Of a DNA stretch of 64,000 nt, positions 10,283 to 21,261 are shown piece by piece. How positions within the stretch are numbered: position 1 is the stretch's first letter; each line of letters opens with the position of its first letter. The notes under the pieces are model-generated. The model was not told the origin of the DNA, searched no databases, and saw only the letters and a program-made list of their open reading frames with translations. A program made the translations under genes and the position numbers. The DNA lies in NCBI RefSeq assembly GCF_035083965.1, contig NC_089725.1, positions 26,483,925 to 26,547,924 of the forward strand. Direction: 5' to 3'. The stretch is from Branchiostoma lanceolatum. Taxonomy: Eukaryota > Chordata > Leptocardii > Amphioxiformes > Branchiostomatidae.

Positions 10283-12525
10283 GATAAAACTATCAAAGTT
10301 CACAAACTTGTAATCCCTAGAACTCACGAACAAACATTAACGGTGTAGTGGTGGGATGTAATGTTCGTCAGCCGAGACATCTGGGGATTCAGAAACGGGC
10401 AAACAACACTCTGAGCATCGCAAGATTTAATAGTCTGCCCATGACCGTGCCAGCAATCAGTGTTTAGAGCCCACAAGAGGACAGTTATAGCCCAATGTCT
10501 TCCTACTAATGATTATGTACCAGACTGAGGTCGGGAAGGTCTTTATGTACACTGTAGAAGTCTACTTTTCCCTATGACTTGTCCGAAAGATGATGGACAA
10601 TGATGGAAACAAATGATTCGACAAGTATCACAAGATGTTTCAAATTCGGATGACATCCAGCTACTAGTGTTTAGAGTATTGGACTACGCCCGCCCAACGA
10701 TGAATTATTACGCTCTAACCATGCGCCCTCCTCGCGTCGAATTAGGAGCTGTATATAATAAACCACAGTATGCTGGGGACGAGTTCTCACGCTTGGGAAA
10801 GATAACGTTTCCACAGTAAAAACAAATTGCCAACAGAAGCATGGTCATTACGTCAACAGAAACATGCTGACACAACAATTGTAAACGAAAACCTGACTAA
10901 GAGCGCTGTAACAAAGTTATCGTGATCTGAGCCAGGAAATTGAACGCAGGATAAAAGTTGATGGGTCCACCAACATTGGCTCCCCTCCAACAGAAAGCGC
11001 ACAAATTGGACAGAGTGCTTCCTAAACACTGTAATCACACCCCATTGGTAATTGTAAGGGTCGTATAACAGACCCCAGCTATCGATTGGACGGTAACAGC
11101 CTTATTTTTAGACTGTGAGTTAGCTTCCTCCCCGCGCCATTTCCCGTGCATGGCGGGACGTATCTGATGCAGACGCGCTAGTAGGGAAAGTTGGGCTTTC
11201 CTTTCACAACTTCCAGCGCAACATGCATATGAACACGGCCGTTCGCCTTCTTTCTCACAACAAACGTACTCAAGATACGCCTCAACCAAGCAATTGTAAA
11301 GTTCACAGCTTTAACAAAAATAGAACAAACAGACAGTTGTACTACTATTCTTTGGTGTATTACACTAAAGGTGGTAACATTTAACTGTGTTGTTATCAGG
11401 TCTACTGATCCTACAAACAGTTACACCCACACAAAGACATGCATATAGGTTGTTGGCAATGTTGCTGGAGGAGCTTATCTCTTCGTGGAATTTATCGACG
11501 TTCCTTCTCGGAACTTGGTAAGCTATCTGATCACATTTTCTGTTCTGCGGCGTTATTGTCGATTGAAGTTGAAAGAACTGGCAATCAGGGCCAGCGGCAG
11601 CCTATCAGATTCTGGCCGGGAGACCTAATGTGCTGCTAGTCTTATCAAGCGTTTAGCATGCAAACCAGGCCCTCGCGCCTTCTCGGGCCATCAACTTGAA
11701 CAGAGCACGTTCAGTGGCAGGCTCAGACGTTTCAGTCCTGATGCTACCCTGTACTGCCAAATGTTAGCGTGATATCCTTCCTATTATTATATTCTAGGTC
11801 CACCGATCGCTCACCTGCCAACATGTTCTGCGGGGAAGCGAACAGAGAAGCAAGCTGGAGCTAGAATAAAATGGATACCACGCGAACCAAATGTAGTTTA
11901 CTGCACAAGCTTTGTCTTCAGTCTAACATAATTAGATCTTCAGTTTTAAATGTATTTTTTGTAAATTGCCTTCGTACTTTCGTGCTGTTCTAGAAATATC
12001 GATACTACTCCACACCGACCCTCTCCGGATCCCGCAGACACCGCGTTGTATGTTGCAGATTTCTTACCCTGCAGTTTGAAACAGACAGGCAGTCCTTTAT
12101 AAAGAATTAGGTAGACAAGGGTAGGTTTAGCACTGATGCGCACCAATTTTCTACACACCGCAGGGGGGAAATCTACCCCAAAACCATCTCAGGTAGTGTT
12201 TGTGCTCAGAAAGCGAAAGCCATACACGACTGTAAGGGTTTGAGGGGAGGGGAAATCCTTGACTGATAGAATATGTGTAAATGCCACACAGACATTTTGC
12301 AATGATGGCGTTACTGTTTCATGATTTCCATCCAGACAGTTTTTCTTGACTTTCTTCTCTATAACGTCACCCCATTTTTGAAAGCCCGCCTTGTAATGCC
12401 AACTGCACCTGATCCCAGTAAATGTTGTACAGAACGCAGTACAGAAAATTGGTATATTGGCTTCATGGGGCATACCAAGGAGGTTCTATCTAAATTGCAA
12501 ATTGAACAACAAAACAAGAGAAGGG

Positions 12526-12575
12526 CCTATATTATCCAGATGATCATTGTTCAAGTTCAAGGATACTCTGGATAA
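12526..12575. repeat. Hairpin-forming inverted repeat
   Basis: The arms TATATTATCCAGA and TCTGGATAATATA are perfectly complementary around a ~24-nt centre. It could be a tiny palindromic element or a chance palindrome. No target duplication was identified. Confidence 0.5.
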
Positions 12576-14523
12576 TATATTGCAGGACCAATGCCCATCA
12601 TAGGTGGCGGGGATCTTGTTACATTGCAAAGGAAATCAACAGGGATTGGCTATGTGGAGTTTTCTCCCATAGCGCGCCCACAGAAGCCCACGTCTACCAT
12701 CTACACAACTAGTCTAAGAACGCACAAAGTAGCTACACAGGCACTGCGCAATCACAGCGATGTACTGAGTAAAGTTTAAACCCATACAGTAATGGAAACG
12801 GGTTAGCCCCCTGTACCGGGTGGATATTTACTCTGCCATAGCCAAGTTTACTTTTCCATCCTTTTATTTACCCTGGAGTTCAATACTCCCCATCCGTTTA
12901 CGCATCCTGTATAATCTACCACCATTCACTGCTTGTAGAACTTATATCCCTGTCGTCTTTATGATCACATGGTGTTACACAAGAAACCAGGGACTTGAAC
13001 CTGGCACATCTATATGCATACAGCTTTCGGGTGGCATAGACACGATCTGTGTAACATGTTTTAACTATGGCAGCTGGTTTTAGAACAGCTATCCAAGCCG
13101 ATCGTGGGAGGGAAGATCGTGACGATTTTCTGGCCGTTCCGTTTTCTGAGTTGAGAGAATCTTTTAGCGTATTTCCGGGGAAGGGGATCACTTATTGTCT
13201 CCTTTTTTTCTAACATGATGTCTTAGGGTTTTATGTAAAACGTCCAGATCTCTCCTCCCTCAAGAAGGTCTAGGTTGTAATCGCACTGACGCACTTTTGC
13301 TATCAGGCTTCTTTGCTGTCAATAAGTAGTAAAAAGGTGTGGGTGGGTTCCGGCTGGTCAATTGAAGCCTGAAATCTCTCTCAAGCCCTGAATATTACTT
13401 TATTGTTTTGAGGTTTCATAGATTATTCATAATCCTTGGACTGAAAGGCTGATTTGTTCCACAGAAAGATTGTCTGATTTCCTACTTTGGGAGACCAAAG
13501 AATCTTTGACGTATACAAGTTAACGTCGGAAGATTTGAGGGTGTGTCTCGTGCTTTGTTAGTAAGGTTGCTTCTGTTTGAAAATCGAAATGACCGCGACT
13601 ACCCTTTTAACATTGCTCGTCTTCTGTAATGTGTCGAGCTATATAGTCACTACATTTTCAGTGATATCTGTTTTCTATCTTTTTGGTTTAATCACAATTT
13701 ATTGCGATCTGTTCTCTTGTTAGGAGACTAGTCATTTTCATTCGATAGTACATACAACGGGCCATATAGATTTCAAGCAAATTATTCAAAACATTTCTTC
13801 AAGTGGCTGCCTTTTACATAGTTTGAAAAACATCAGCTTAAAGCCAGGCTGGAAAGTGCTAGAGTTTTGGCGTGGGAGTAATTCACGATGGCGAACAAGC
13901 TGAGCTAAATGTTTCTACGAATCCACCCTGTGGTAGCTGAGACTTTGTGGTTTCAAATGACACATCATCGGCTTAGCATCACTTTTCGCTGCCGCGCAAA
14001 CTACCGAGGAGGTGTGAGCTCGTTTTGGTACTGAAAAGCACCATAGGTACCGTTTTTGTAGCTAAGTTTAATGTGTTTTTCATGTTTCTCTTAATCTTCT
14101 TCTCGAAAGGTCCTTCATCCTAGGTTTTGTACAAGAATATCGACATTTCGGGCCTTTTATTGTGCTTTAAAGAGAAACCCTACCGGAAAAGTTCATCCGG
14201 ATTCAGATGTCAATCATAAAAAGTGAAATAAGAATGCATTTACCTGCTCGGCCTAACATGCAATAAACGTAAAATTAAATAAAAATGTAAATAAGTGTTT
14301 TTGGTTGAACATATCGTAGTTCCGATTTAGTCTTTGGTTTGGTACCGTGCTATATCAATGAACAAATGGCCTTACTGGCAATATGTTGGTCCCATTGATC
14401 TGACAAAGTTAAACCGCTGCTGTTGTGTGAGCGTAGATTTTGCAAAGAAAGACCACGGCTGTGTGTGTGTGTGCGTTATATATTTGAAGATGATACGGGC
14501 ATGCTTTTGTTTTTTAACAATCA

Positions 14524-14600
14524 ATAATAATAATAATGTTTTATTTGCAAATTCATGCTCGTAGGCTAATTGCAAGGGTACAAAAATATAAAGGATAACA
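14524..14600 (-). mobile_element. 3' tail of a LINE, minus orientation
   Basis: Read on the minus strand, a unique 3'-UTR-like stretch with TTGCAATTAGCC leads into TTTGCAAATAAAAC and ends in (ATT)n. A short tandem tail after an A-rich, signal-containing 3' end is typical of CR1/L2-type LINEs. Only the last tens of bases are recognisable. Confidence 0.4.
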
Positions 14601-15346
14601 ATGGTAACGAGTGTCTATTCTAAATAAGAAAATGAAAGACCCACGTATTCTGTGTGTAGTCACTGCCAAGTGTACCTTCCTTTCATTTGTTTGAGAGATG
14701 GATGCAGAGATTGTGGATATGACCGTTTTCATTACCAGCTTTTGCATATTTCCAGAAGAAACTATATATATAGCAACCTATAACCTATACATACACTGAT
14801 GTAGTGTCACTGATATAAGAAATGATAGCAGACGTGTCCTGGTAATCGCCGACGCTAAGACGTCGTGGCCTGGCGTAAACTAGTAAGTTACTTATTTTAG
14901 AAGGCATGCCACTCTGCCGAGATAAGCGGATCATAAGACACACAGAGCTCGAGCTCATTTCTTCACTTGACTTTTATCTTTATGATGAAACTGGGTTTCT
15001 TCCGCTGCCTTTAGCTAGGTATTATGACTGACGCAAGTTGCGCATCATCTCGAATGTAACGGACGTGCATGCATTACCTTAGTCTCCCTCGCGATCGTGA
15101 ATTTCGGTGTTGCCTCGAACTCACACAGCTCCAATCCGATTAACAAGCGTACCGCCGGAAAATTGAATTTACAATCGTCCGAGAGAAAGGCTACTTGAGA
15201 TCTCCGACGACAACGATGGAATAATAAGTTGAAGACGGTGAACTAGATGACAAAAATGAGAATATCAAAAAGGAAAAACGTTCAAAAGATATACACAGAT
15301 GATGCCTGTTATAAAGTTAACATTGTAGATTGTCACACACACATGT

Positions 15347-15348
<2 letters not shown>

Positions 15349-15418
<70 letters not shown>
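15349..15418. repeat. (AC)35 microsatellite
   Basis: Seventy bases of uninterrupted AC dinucleotide. Such a tract is length-unstable and prone to Z-DNA formation. Confidence 0.98.
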
Positions 15419-15423
<5 letters not shown>

Positions 15424-16082
15424 GATATTTTAGGCAGCCTAAAAAGACAACTAAGAGCAAATATCTGTAAGGATCAACCAGTGTTCGATTTGGCTCATAT
15501 CTTTCACTGTGTTGACCCCCCCCAAGCTTTCTATCTCAAATGCCGATTGTTGCCAGGGTAACGGGCCGGGCCAAACAAGTTTTGGGGCCATTTTTCCTGA
15601 ATTGGATATGTCAAAAACATGCAAATTGCATATTTTAAGACGCTATTACGAGATTCAAGGATACCAATAGACATATACACTTCTACATACTCATTATGTC
15701 GTAAAGCTAAAATCATGCCCTTTTCTACCTAAGACATGAAAATCATAAGATCTGTTATGTGTAAAAAAAGCATAGGTCTGAGAATACTCTAGTTTTTTAG
15801 CAACAGTTTACCCTACGCAATGATGTTTATTTCAGACAAAGGCAAAAACGTACTCTTGAAGTTTTGGTGATTTTCTGTAGCAAGCTGTTGTTGAGAAAAC
15901 ATCTACATCAATTGCTCTTTAAAATGGCATGCCCCTCTCTTTACAAAGCTCGTCAACATTGTGTGTTGCTTCTCTTGGGACCAGGCAGACAGCAACAATC
16001 TTACCCTCTGTTAGCCTTGGATAAAAATATGATATAATGAGCTCTCAAGTGTCTCACGCTATGCACAAATATTGCAAATATT
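15419..16082. other. Non-coding, no gene seen
   Basis: AT-rich sequence without exon-like structure. Confidence 0.4.
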
Positions 16083-16128
16083 ACCCCTATGTATGCACAC
16101 TATACTCCAGTGGGCATACATAGGGGTA
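16083..16128. repeat. Perfect 14-bp-arm hairpin
   Basis: The arms ACCCCTATGTATGC and GCATACATAGGGGT flank an 18-bp loop. It lies about 100 bp before a ~182-bp tandem array. Confidence 0.75.
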
Positions 16129-16224
16129 GCATCATTAAAATTCTATACTCAGAAGGGTAGTTTTCAATGACAATACATTAAAGTTTGTCTTTTCAAAGAT
16201 AGTAAGTTTAAAAAATACTTTCAA

Positions 16225-16890
16225 AAGCTTCAAACATAGCCCGAAACGTTATTTCTAGTTCTGCACCTTTCCAGAAAATGGCCTACTTTAAGGGACAAGT
16301 ACACAGCAAAGAAACATAATATCAACTTCTCCAAGGATTCAGTTGATAGACAATGCATAGTGTTACTTCTGAATGCTGAATTCATATAACATTCTAGTGA
16401 CGTATTCAGAGATTCAAACATAGTCCAATATGTTGATTTCTTCACATGTCTAAGATATGGCCTACTTTTCGGGACAAGTGAACAGCAGCGGAAAAAAAGA
16501 CCCCGACCGCTAGAAGCATTTATTTCATAGACAATACATAGGATTACCTCTGGTAAAAATCGCATTTAAATAAGATTCTACCGTGACATTTGAGCTTCAA
16601 ACATATAGCAAAATGTTGATTTCGGCACATGTCTAAAATATGGATACTTCTAAGGACCAGTTCACCACTACCAAACAAGACATCAACATCTGCAAGCATT
16701 GATTTGATCAATAATACATAGGGTTACATCTACTATAGAATATGATTAAAAAACACCCTACTTTGATTTTTGGAGAGCTTTAAAGATAGCCCAAGTGTTA
16801 ATTTTGGCACTTGTTCAAAATATTGCCTATTTTTAAGGACAACCACTCAGTAGCGAAGCAATACTCCGACCTCTACAAGCATTCATTTGA
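16225..16890. repeat. Satellite-like tandem array, ~182-bp unit, about 3.6 copies
   Basis: A phrase like AACATAGCCCxAAATGTTxATTT recurs near 16234, 16418, 16597 and 16781. Each is followed about 25 bp later by an AAAATATGGCCTACTT-like block, then by GGGACAAGT-CACAG. Spacing is 180-185 bp with heavy divergence. The open frames here are products of the repeat. No function is assigned. Confidence 0.75.
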
Positions 16891-17070
16891 CTGTTTTTTA
16901 AGTAGTCTAAAACAATGTATTGTTTCAAGGTTGCCAAATGACTTTAACGTTGTGAAATTCCAGTCCAAGTTATCTTTGAAAAGAGGAAAAGTTGGTCATT
17001 TTATCAGTTTTTGTTTTTGCGTAATATGTTAATGTTTGTTCATAATCGCGTCCGATTTTCATGTTTTTGA

Positions 17071-17130
17071 CATCTGTATCTGTATCTATACAGCCGGTAT
17101 AACCGCCAGTCGACGTAACACACCAGCTTC
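17071..17130. repeat. Dispersed repeat copy 1
   Basis: A segment with TGTATCTGTATCTATA, AGCC, TATAAC and GTAACACACCAGCT is repeated at 28686-28748 with about 85% agreement. It is probably part of a dispersed retroelement. Boundaries are not resolved. Confidence 0.6.
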
Positions 17131-17200
17131 GCAGGCACGCGGCGCGGCAGCAGCTGGTTATGTTACACCGAACGACCTGTCACGTCTAACCTTCGCATTT

Positions 17201-17395
17201 CTAACTGCATGCATTGTTTAAAGCTAATGAGGATGCTTCCACTGTACTTGGTTGTAACGAGTTCCACTCTACGATCGTTCTAGGAAAATAGGAATTTTTA
17301 AACACATCAATCCTAGGTTGAAAAGTCTGGTACTTAAAGGGATGGCTATTTCTTGTCCTTTTCTGAGCTGGTATTAGATACTTATTAGTGCCCAA
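17201..17395 (-). pseudogene. Remnant of a LINE ORF2 C-terminus
   Basis: The minus-strand frame reads RTRNSHPFKYQ...KNSYFPRTIVEWNSL and ends shortly afterwards at a stop. The combination of an RTRxxH block, a short gap, and S(Y/F)FPRTIxxWNSLP is a very common ending of CR1/Jockey-type ORF2 proteins in invertebrate chordates and molluscs. The reverse transcriptase part is absent. This is a truncated insertion, not a host gene. Confidence 0.65.
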
Positions 17396-18036
17396 ATTAT
17401 GGAAAATGGCTCATTACCATGGTAACATACAGTGTTGAGAAGAAATAAAGGTATTTTGAGGGATTGTTTTCTGTAGTCGAAACATCCTGCAGCCGCAATG
17501 TTACAGTAGTACAGTACAGTTACAGTGCAAATGTGAGCCAAATATATATTTTGATCCTTGCAGACATTTGCTCCATCTGTAATTCATTGATATTGGTGCA
17601 GCTTCGAACAGAAGAAGAGCAATGCTGTGCAGATGCAGTCTGGTGATCATTTGGGCAGTTTGTGATATTATCCGGGTATCAGGTTATGGATGTATCATCT
17701 CATGACCTCGAGGCACCAAGAAAGAAAGCATCGCATCATTGCGAACAACATTTTCAAGATTAGATAAATATAGGATTGGTCTGTGGTTTCTCACGAAATA
17801 AAACAACAAGATGAATGAAATCAATTTATATGCAGATTTCTAACAATCTGTAGCTGCTACCGTTTGAGGGGACAAAAGTGTAGTCGATTGCGTTTGTATG
17901 CGTTTAACCTAGGTGCAGTCAAAGGTCAACCAAGGACGGACGACAAAATGTGTCGCTAATCCAGATTTTTGTACTACTGTATTTAGCTCTACGTAAGTAG
18001 CCGAGGTTGCATTACACCTGGGATTGACGTAAAGGT
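17396..18036. other. Non-coding; probable upstream region of UQCC5
   Basis: The UQCC5 coding exon opens with a splice acceptor, so at least one upstream non-coding exon and the promoter should lie in or before this stretch. I could not fix either. Confidence 0.35.
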
Positions 18037-18390
18037 AGGTACCAAGTATAGTTTAATCAATCAAATTGATTTCACAATACCCTTGTCGTTGCCAGTCAAG
18101 AAAATGTGTCTAACTCCACCGCCCTCCCCCCACGTTGTGTAACTTTTCTCCTGCGTTCTGTTCTAGCCGAGTTGTAAAACTGGATGGTTCTCCGTAAACC
18201 TTAACCCACGTACTTGACCAAGTATAGTTTGATCTGTCAAATCGGCTTCATTTAATATTAACCTTGACAGTCAAGAAAAGGTGTCCAACTCCACGCCCCC
18301 CCCCCCTCCCCCATGCACGTTGTGTAACTTTTCTCCTGTGTTCTGTTCTAGGCGAGTTGCAAAACTGGATGGTTCTCCGTAAACCCAACC
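18037..18390 (+). repeat. Tandem duplication of the UQCC5 splice acceptor and start region
   Basis: Copy 1 (18037-18217) and copy 2 (from 18218) both begin ACCAAGTATAGTTTRATC. Both continue through a pyrimidine-rich tract, GTTCTGTTCTAG and the segment ACTGGATGGTTCTCCGTAAA. Copy 2 is the functional exon start. In copy 1 the same ATG frame stops after six codons (M-V-L-R-K-P, then TAA). The unit is about 181 bp. Confidence 0.85.
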
Positions 18391-19092
18391 GGCGGATCAG
18401 GGGGCTTCTGGAGCTGTGGCCGGGTAAGCGGTGGCTGGGAGTGTACCGCTTCCTGCCGATCTTCTTTGTTATGGGGGCGGGGATGGAGTGGTTCATGATC
18501 AACGTTCGGCTTGGCAGGGAGACCTTCTGTAAGTACCACAAGGTTATGTATGGTTGATTAGCATGTTATGTAAGTCGTTACATGTAACAATTAGATATTA
18601 TTGGAGCCGGTGTCAACTTAACAGGGTTACACACGGGTAAATTATGAGCCTTTGAAATATTTCATGCTTTGTTAGACATAGAAAGTGAGTGTCATGTCAG
18701 TGACCTGGAATTGTGTGAAAGTTTGGTGACAAAAACAAGACTGGCTAATCCTGTAAGCTTGTCACTAATTGTTAGACATGGCTACTGTCATATTATGGTC
18801 ACTCCCTCTTTTAAGTAGCTGTTACGGTTAACATCTCAATGGACTATTTTCCAAACATGACACCCCTATATACCTGCTACATATACAAATGTTGAGATTT
18901 ATGTCTTTGATATGAATGTGATATTTGTCTCATGGACGTAACAGCTCTCAATATCTTATCAAAGGTTTGGATGATGTGATATAACCAAGGTGATACAACT
19001 AATACTTCTTCATTGCAGATGACGTGTACAGAAGAAAGCAGGCAGAGCGACAGTATGAGGCTGCAGGCACAGAAACAAGCAATGATCAGTGA
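18369..19092 (+). CDS. UQCC5: Complex III assembly factor 5 (SMIM4-like), 2 exons
   Basis: A 77-residue inner-mitochondrial-membrane micropeptide. Exons: 18369-18528 and 19019-19092. The donor is TTCT|GTAAGT, the acceptor is TTGCAG|ATGAC, and codon 54 is split after its first base. A basic N-terminus (residues 1-24) leads into WPGKRWLGVYRFLP, one membrane segment at about 25-46, then VRLGRETFYDVYRRK and an acidic tail. The PGK-R-GxYRFLPxFFV, MEWxM and ETFYDVYRRKxxERQY blocks match vertebrate SMIM4, which is 70 residues long. SMIM4 works with UQCC6 in early complex III (cytochrome b) assembly. The preceding codons from 18352 are open, but the chosen ATG gives the family's usual length. The UQCC6 gene follows on the same strand, 178 bp after the stop. 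Confidence 0.9.
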
Positions 19093-19270
19093 ACTTATGT
19101 TATGATAACATTGCAATCCAAGAAGAAAGCACTTTGCCAAAGTTTATTTCATTCAATGCTGAATGGTTGACATTTATTAAAACCTTGCTTTCTGTATAAA
19201 GACACTCAGCAAAGTGCAGACAGTATCCTTTACAGAAGCAGTTTCAAAGTCGAGAGATTTGACAACAGCA
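19093..19270 (+). promoter_or_regulatory. UQCC5-UQCC6 spacer
   Basis: 178 bp between the UQCC5 stop and the UQCC6 ATG. It contains ATTAAA (19176-19181), a weak poly(A) hexamer, and TATAAA (19195-19200), which could be a TATA box or a variant poly(A) signal. A possible splice acceptor TATCCTTTACAG ends at 19235, 35 bp before the UQCC6 start. No canonical AATAAA is present. The layout allows three readings: one bicistronic mRNA, alternative splicing from a shared 5' exon, or two very compact genes. Confidence 0.5.
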
Positions 19271-19492
19271 ATGCCTGCAGGAGTGCCGTGGGGGCAGTAT
19301 CTGCGCTTCCTGACAGCCAGTATGCTGTCCATGTTTGCTGGTGCGCAGGTCATGCACAAGCTGTACAACCCCGACCTCTCCATCCCCGAGGTGCCGCCCA
19401 AACCTGGGGAGCTGCAGACAGAAGTCAACCAGGTGTGGAAGAAACCGAGCACAGACTCAGAGAACAGCAGTTCAGAGGGCAAGGCTTCATAG
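19271..19492 (+). CDS. UQCC6: Complex III assembly factor 6 (BRAWNIN-like), single coding exon
   Basis: A 73-residue micropeptide beginning MPAGVPWGQYLRFL, the invariant start of the BRAWNIN/C12orf73 family (MPAGVPW). One membrane segment lies at about 8-29 and is followed by NPDLSIPEVPPKPGELQTE, matching the family's PDLxIPExPPKxGELKTE signature. A Ser/Glu-rich tail follows. The protein acts in the inner mitochondrial membrane in complex III assembly, in mutual dependence with UQCC5. The human protein is about 71 residues long. The ATG at 19271 is chosen because it exactly matches the family's N-terminus, although the frame is open slightly further upstream. Its partner UQCC5 is directly upstream on the same strand. 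Confidence 0.92.
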   Translation: MPAGVPWGQYLRFLTASMLSMFAGAQVMHKLYNPDLSIPEVPPKPGELQTEVNQVWKKPSTDSENSSSEGKAS

Positions 19493-20351
19493 TCAAGTGT
19501 TCTGTTGGCTCAGGTGACTTGGGGCTGGAATATGTTTGCAACATTGAGATTTAGATGGACATTGCTATGATAAGGACTTTTTGGGATGAACTAAGAATAG
19601 TTAGTACAGTAGAATCCGCTTATTTGCATAACTGATTTGTCAGTGTATTTTATGCAATAATAAGGAGTAGTCCATTAACCCTAGGGGACAAAATGAGAGG
19701 CACTGAGGGGGGAGGGGGTTGCTGTGGTTACTAGGATGGCACTGAAAGGAAACACACACACTTTGTGTCAAATTCACTCACTCCCAGGTTATACAAAATG
19801 TCACATATTGAATTCATGAGCATATCATCAGTTCATATACACATGTTGAGTGCAAAGGATGGCAAATCAAGCAAAAAATTGGCAATTCTATTCTTCTGTA
19901 TCCTATCACAGCAAATGACAATGGAGTTGCTAGAGCTTTTTCAAAACACAAAGGACAACAACAGTGCCTATGGTGTTGTCTTACCATAGAAACTATCCAA
20001 ACTCGATTTACATTTGAATGACATTTGCATACAATCTATAAGAGTAAGTGACTTTGACATATTTAACCGGTTTTTCCTGTTGCCATTGGCATTATTTTAT
20101 GCAAATATCAGGAGTATGCAAAAATAGCCAATGCAATTGTGCCATTTTATTTATAATGGAGTGAATGGGAAATGGTTTGGGTTTTCAAAATTTTATGCAT
20201 ATCCCAGAAATATGCTATTAACAGTAATGCAAATAGCTGGATTCTACTGTATATCAGTTACTGTTCGATTCATCTTGGAATACATGTAACGTTACCTTAA
20301 ATTCATTCATCGCTTTTTCTGAGTTAGCTAGTTACCTGTATGGATCAGTTG
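19493..20351 (+). other. Probable UQCC6 3' UTR
   Basis: No exon or gene was seen on either strand before the poly(A) hexamer at 20352. AT-rich, with many TTTATGCA-like words. Confidence 0.45.
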
Positions 20352-20357
20352 AATAAA
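20352..20357 (+). terminator. Polyadenylation signal, UQCC6
   Basis: AATAAA followed by a GT-rich stretch (GGAAAAGAGTTGTG). It is the first canonical signal downstream of UQCC6, so it would end either a UQCC6 or a joint UQCC5-UQCC6 transcript. Confidence 0.5.
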
Positions 20358-20558
20358 GTGGAAAAGAGTTGTGACCTTGCCATGTTGTGATTCTGACACA
20401 AATTTAAATAGCGGTTTGATAAATTTCGTTGTAATGGTTAGCACAAAGAATATGTGCACTACTATACCAAAGGAGTGTACAAAAGAAAAGTACTGTAAAC
20501 AGCTACTCAGTTACAGGAAGTACACACAAGACAAGAATTGACATATGAAAATAAGCTC

Positions 20559-20564
20559 TTTATT
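20559..20564 (-). terminator. Polyadenylation signal, CCDC82-like gene
   Basis: AATAAA on the minus strand (forward TTTATT), about 700 nt beyond the stop codon at 21262. It lies about 200 bp from the UQCC6 signal, so the two genes converge tail to tail. Confidence 0.55.
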
Positions 20565-20859
20565 GCCATGCAGAATTATCAACTACATCTGGGAGTCAGC
20601 CTTCACAGCTCAGATATAAGAAATGTTAAACATACTCTATAAATCATACATATCTATAAATCCATTACAAAATTACTTTTATAAAAACCAAGTGTTTTAA
20701 TGCCTCTGAGTTACAAAGGCACTGACGTACTAATCTGCCATGGCTCTAAATTTCATTAGAATACTGATACACTTCATGAAGTACAAGACTGGTGTTATTC
20801 TAAATCGTTAGACATATGCATGGATAAAAACTTACAACTTTACATACAGATCTGGCAAT

Positions 20860-21070
20860 ATTGAAATCAAACTTCTTGTAAATTCATCTTTGATATATTT
20901 CCTAGCATATGCGCTTCTTACATCATGGTTCCACAATTGATACCTCAAATCTGAACAAATTTTGAAATCAAACTTCTTGTAAATTCATCGTGTGCAATCA
21001 TCTTTGGCATATGGACCTACATGTATAACATCATGGTTCCACAGTTGATACCAAATATCTGAACAGATTT
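20860..21070 (-). repeat. Tandem duplication (~105 bp) in the CCDC82-like 3' UTR
   Basis: The words TTGAAATCAAACTTCTTGTAAATTCATC (20861 and 20961) and CATCATGGTTCCACARTTGATACC (about 20922 and 21031) recur in the same order. Both copies fall between the stop codon and the poly(A) signal. Confidence 0.8.
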
Positions 21071-21261
21071 ACAGAATTTTTACAAAGCCTTGGTGTACTT
21101 CCATCAAAATATACAAACTTGTTAAAGCTTACAAAGACAAAAAGCAGCATTCCAGTCGTACACAATAAAATCAGAAGTAAATTCCTGAGAAATAATTCCA
21201 TGCCAGCTCTCAAAACTAATATTGTACTGTATGTAACAACAGTCTATGCAGCAAAAGTCAG

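Larger units (their letters stand above)
8944..15348. other. Gene-poor interval upstream of the GPCR
   Basis: About 6 kb with no convincing exon on either strand. The first few hundred bases presumably hold the receptor's 5' UTR and promoter, but no TATA box or initiator could be assigned. Small items within it are listed separately: minisatellite 10174-10282, hairpin 12526-12575 and LINE tail 14524-14600. A 163-codon open frame at 9689-10180 has no protein-like signature. Confidence 0.45.

Noticed and set aside
12978..13030. tRNA or SINE suggested by a B-box-like GGTTCAAGTCCCTGG on the minus strand
   Set aside because: No matching A box at the right distance and no cloverleaf could be drawn.
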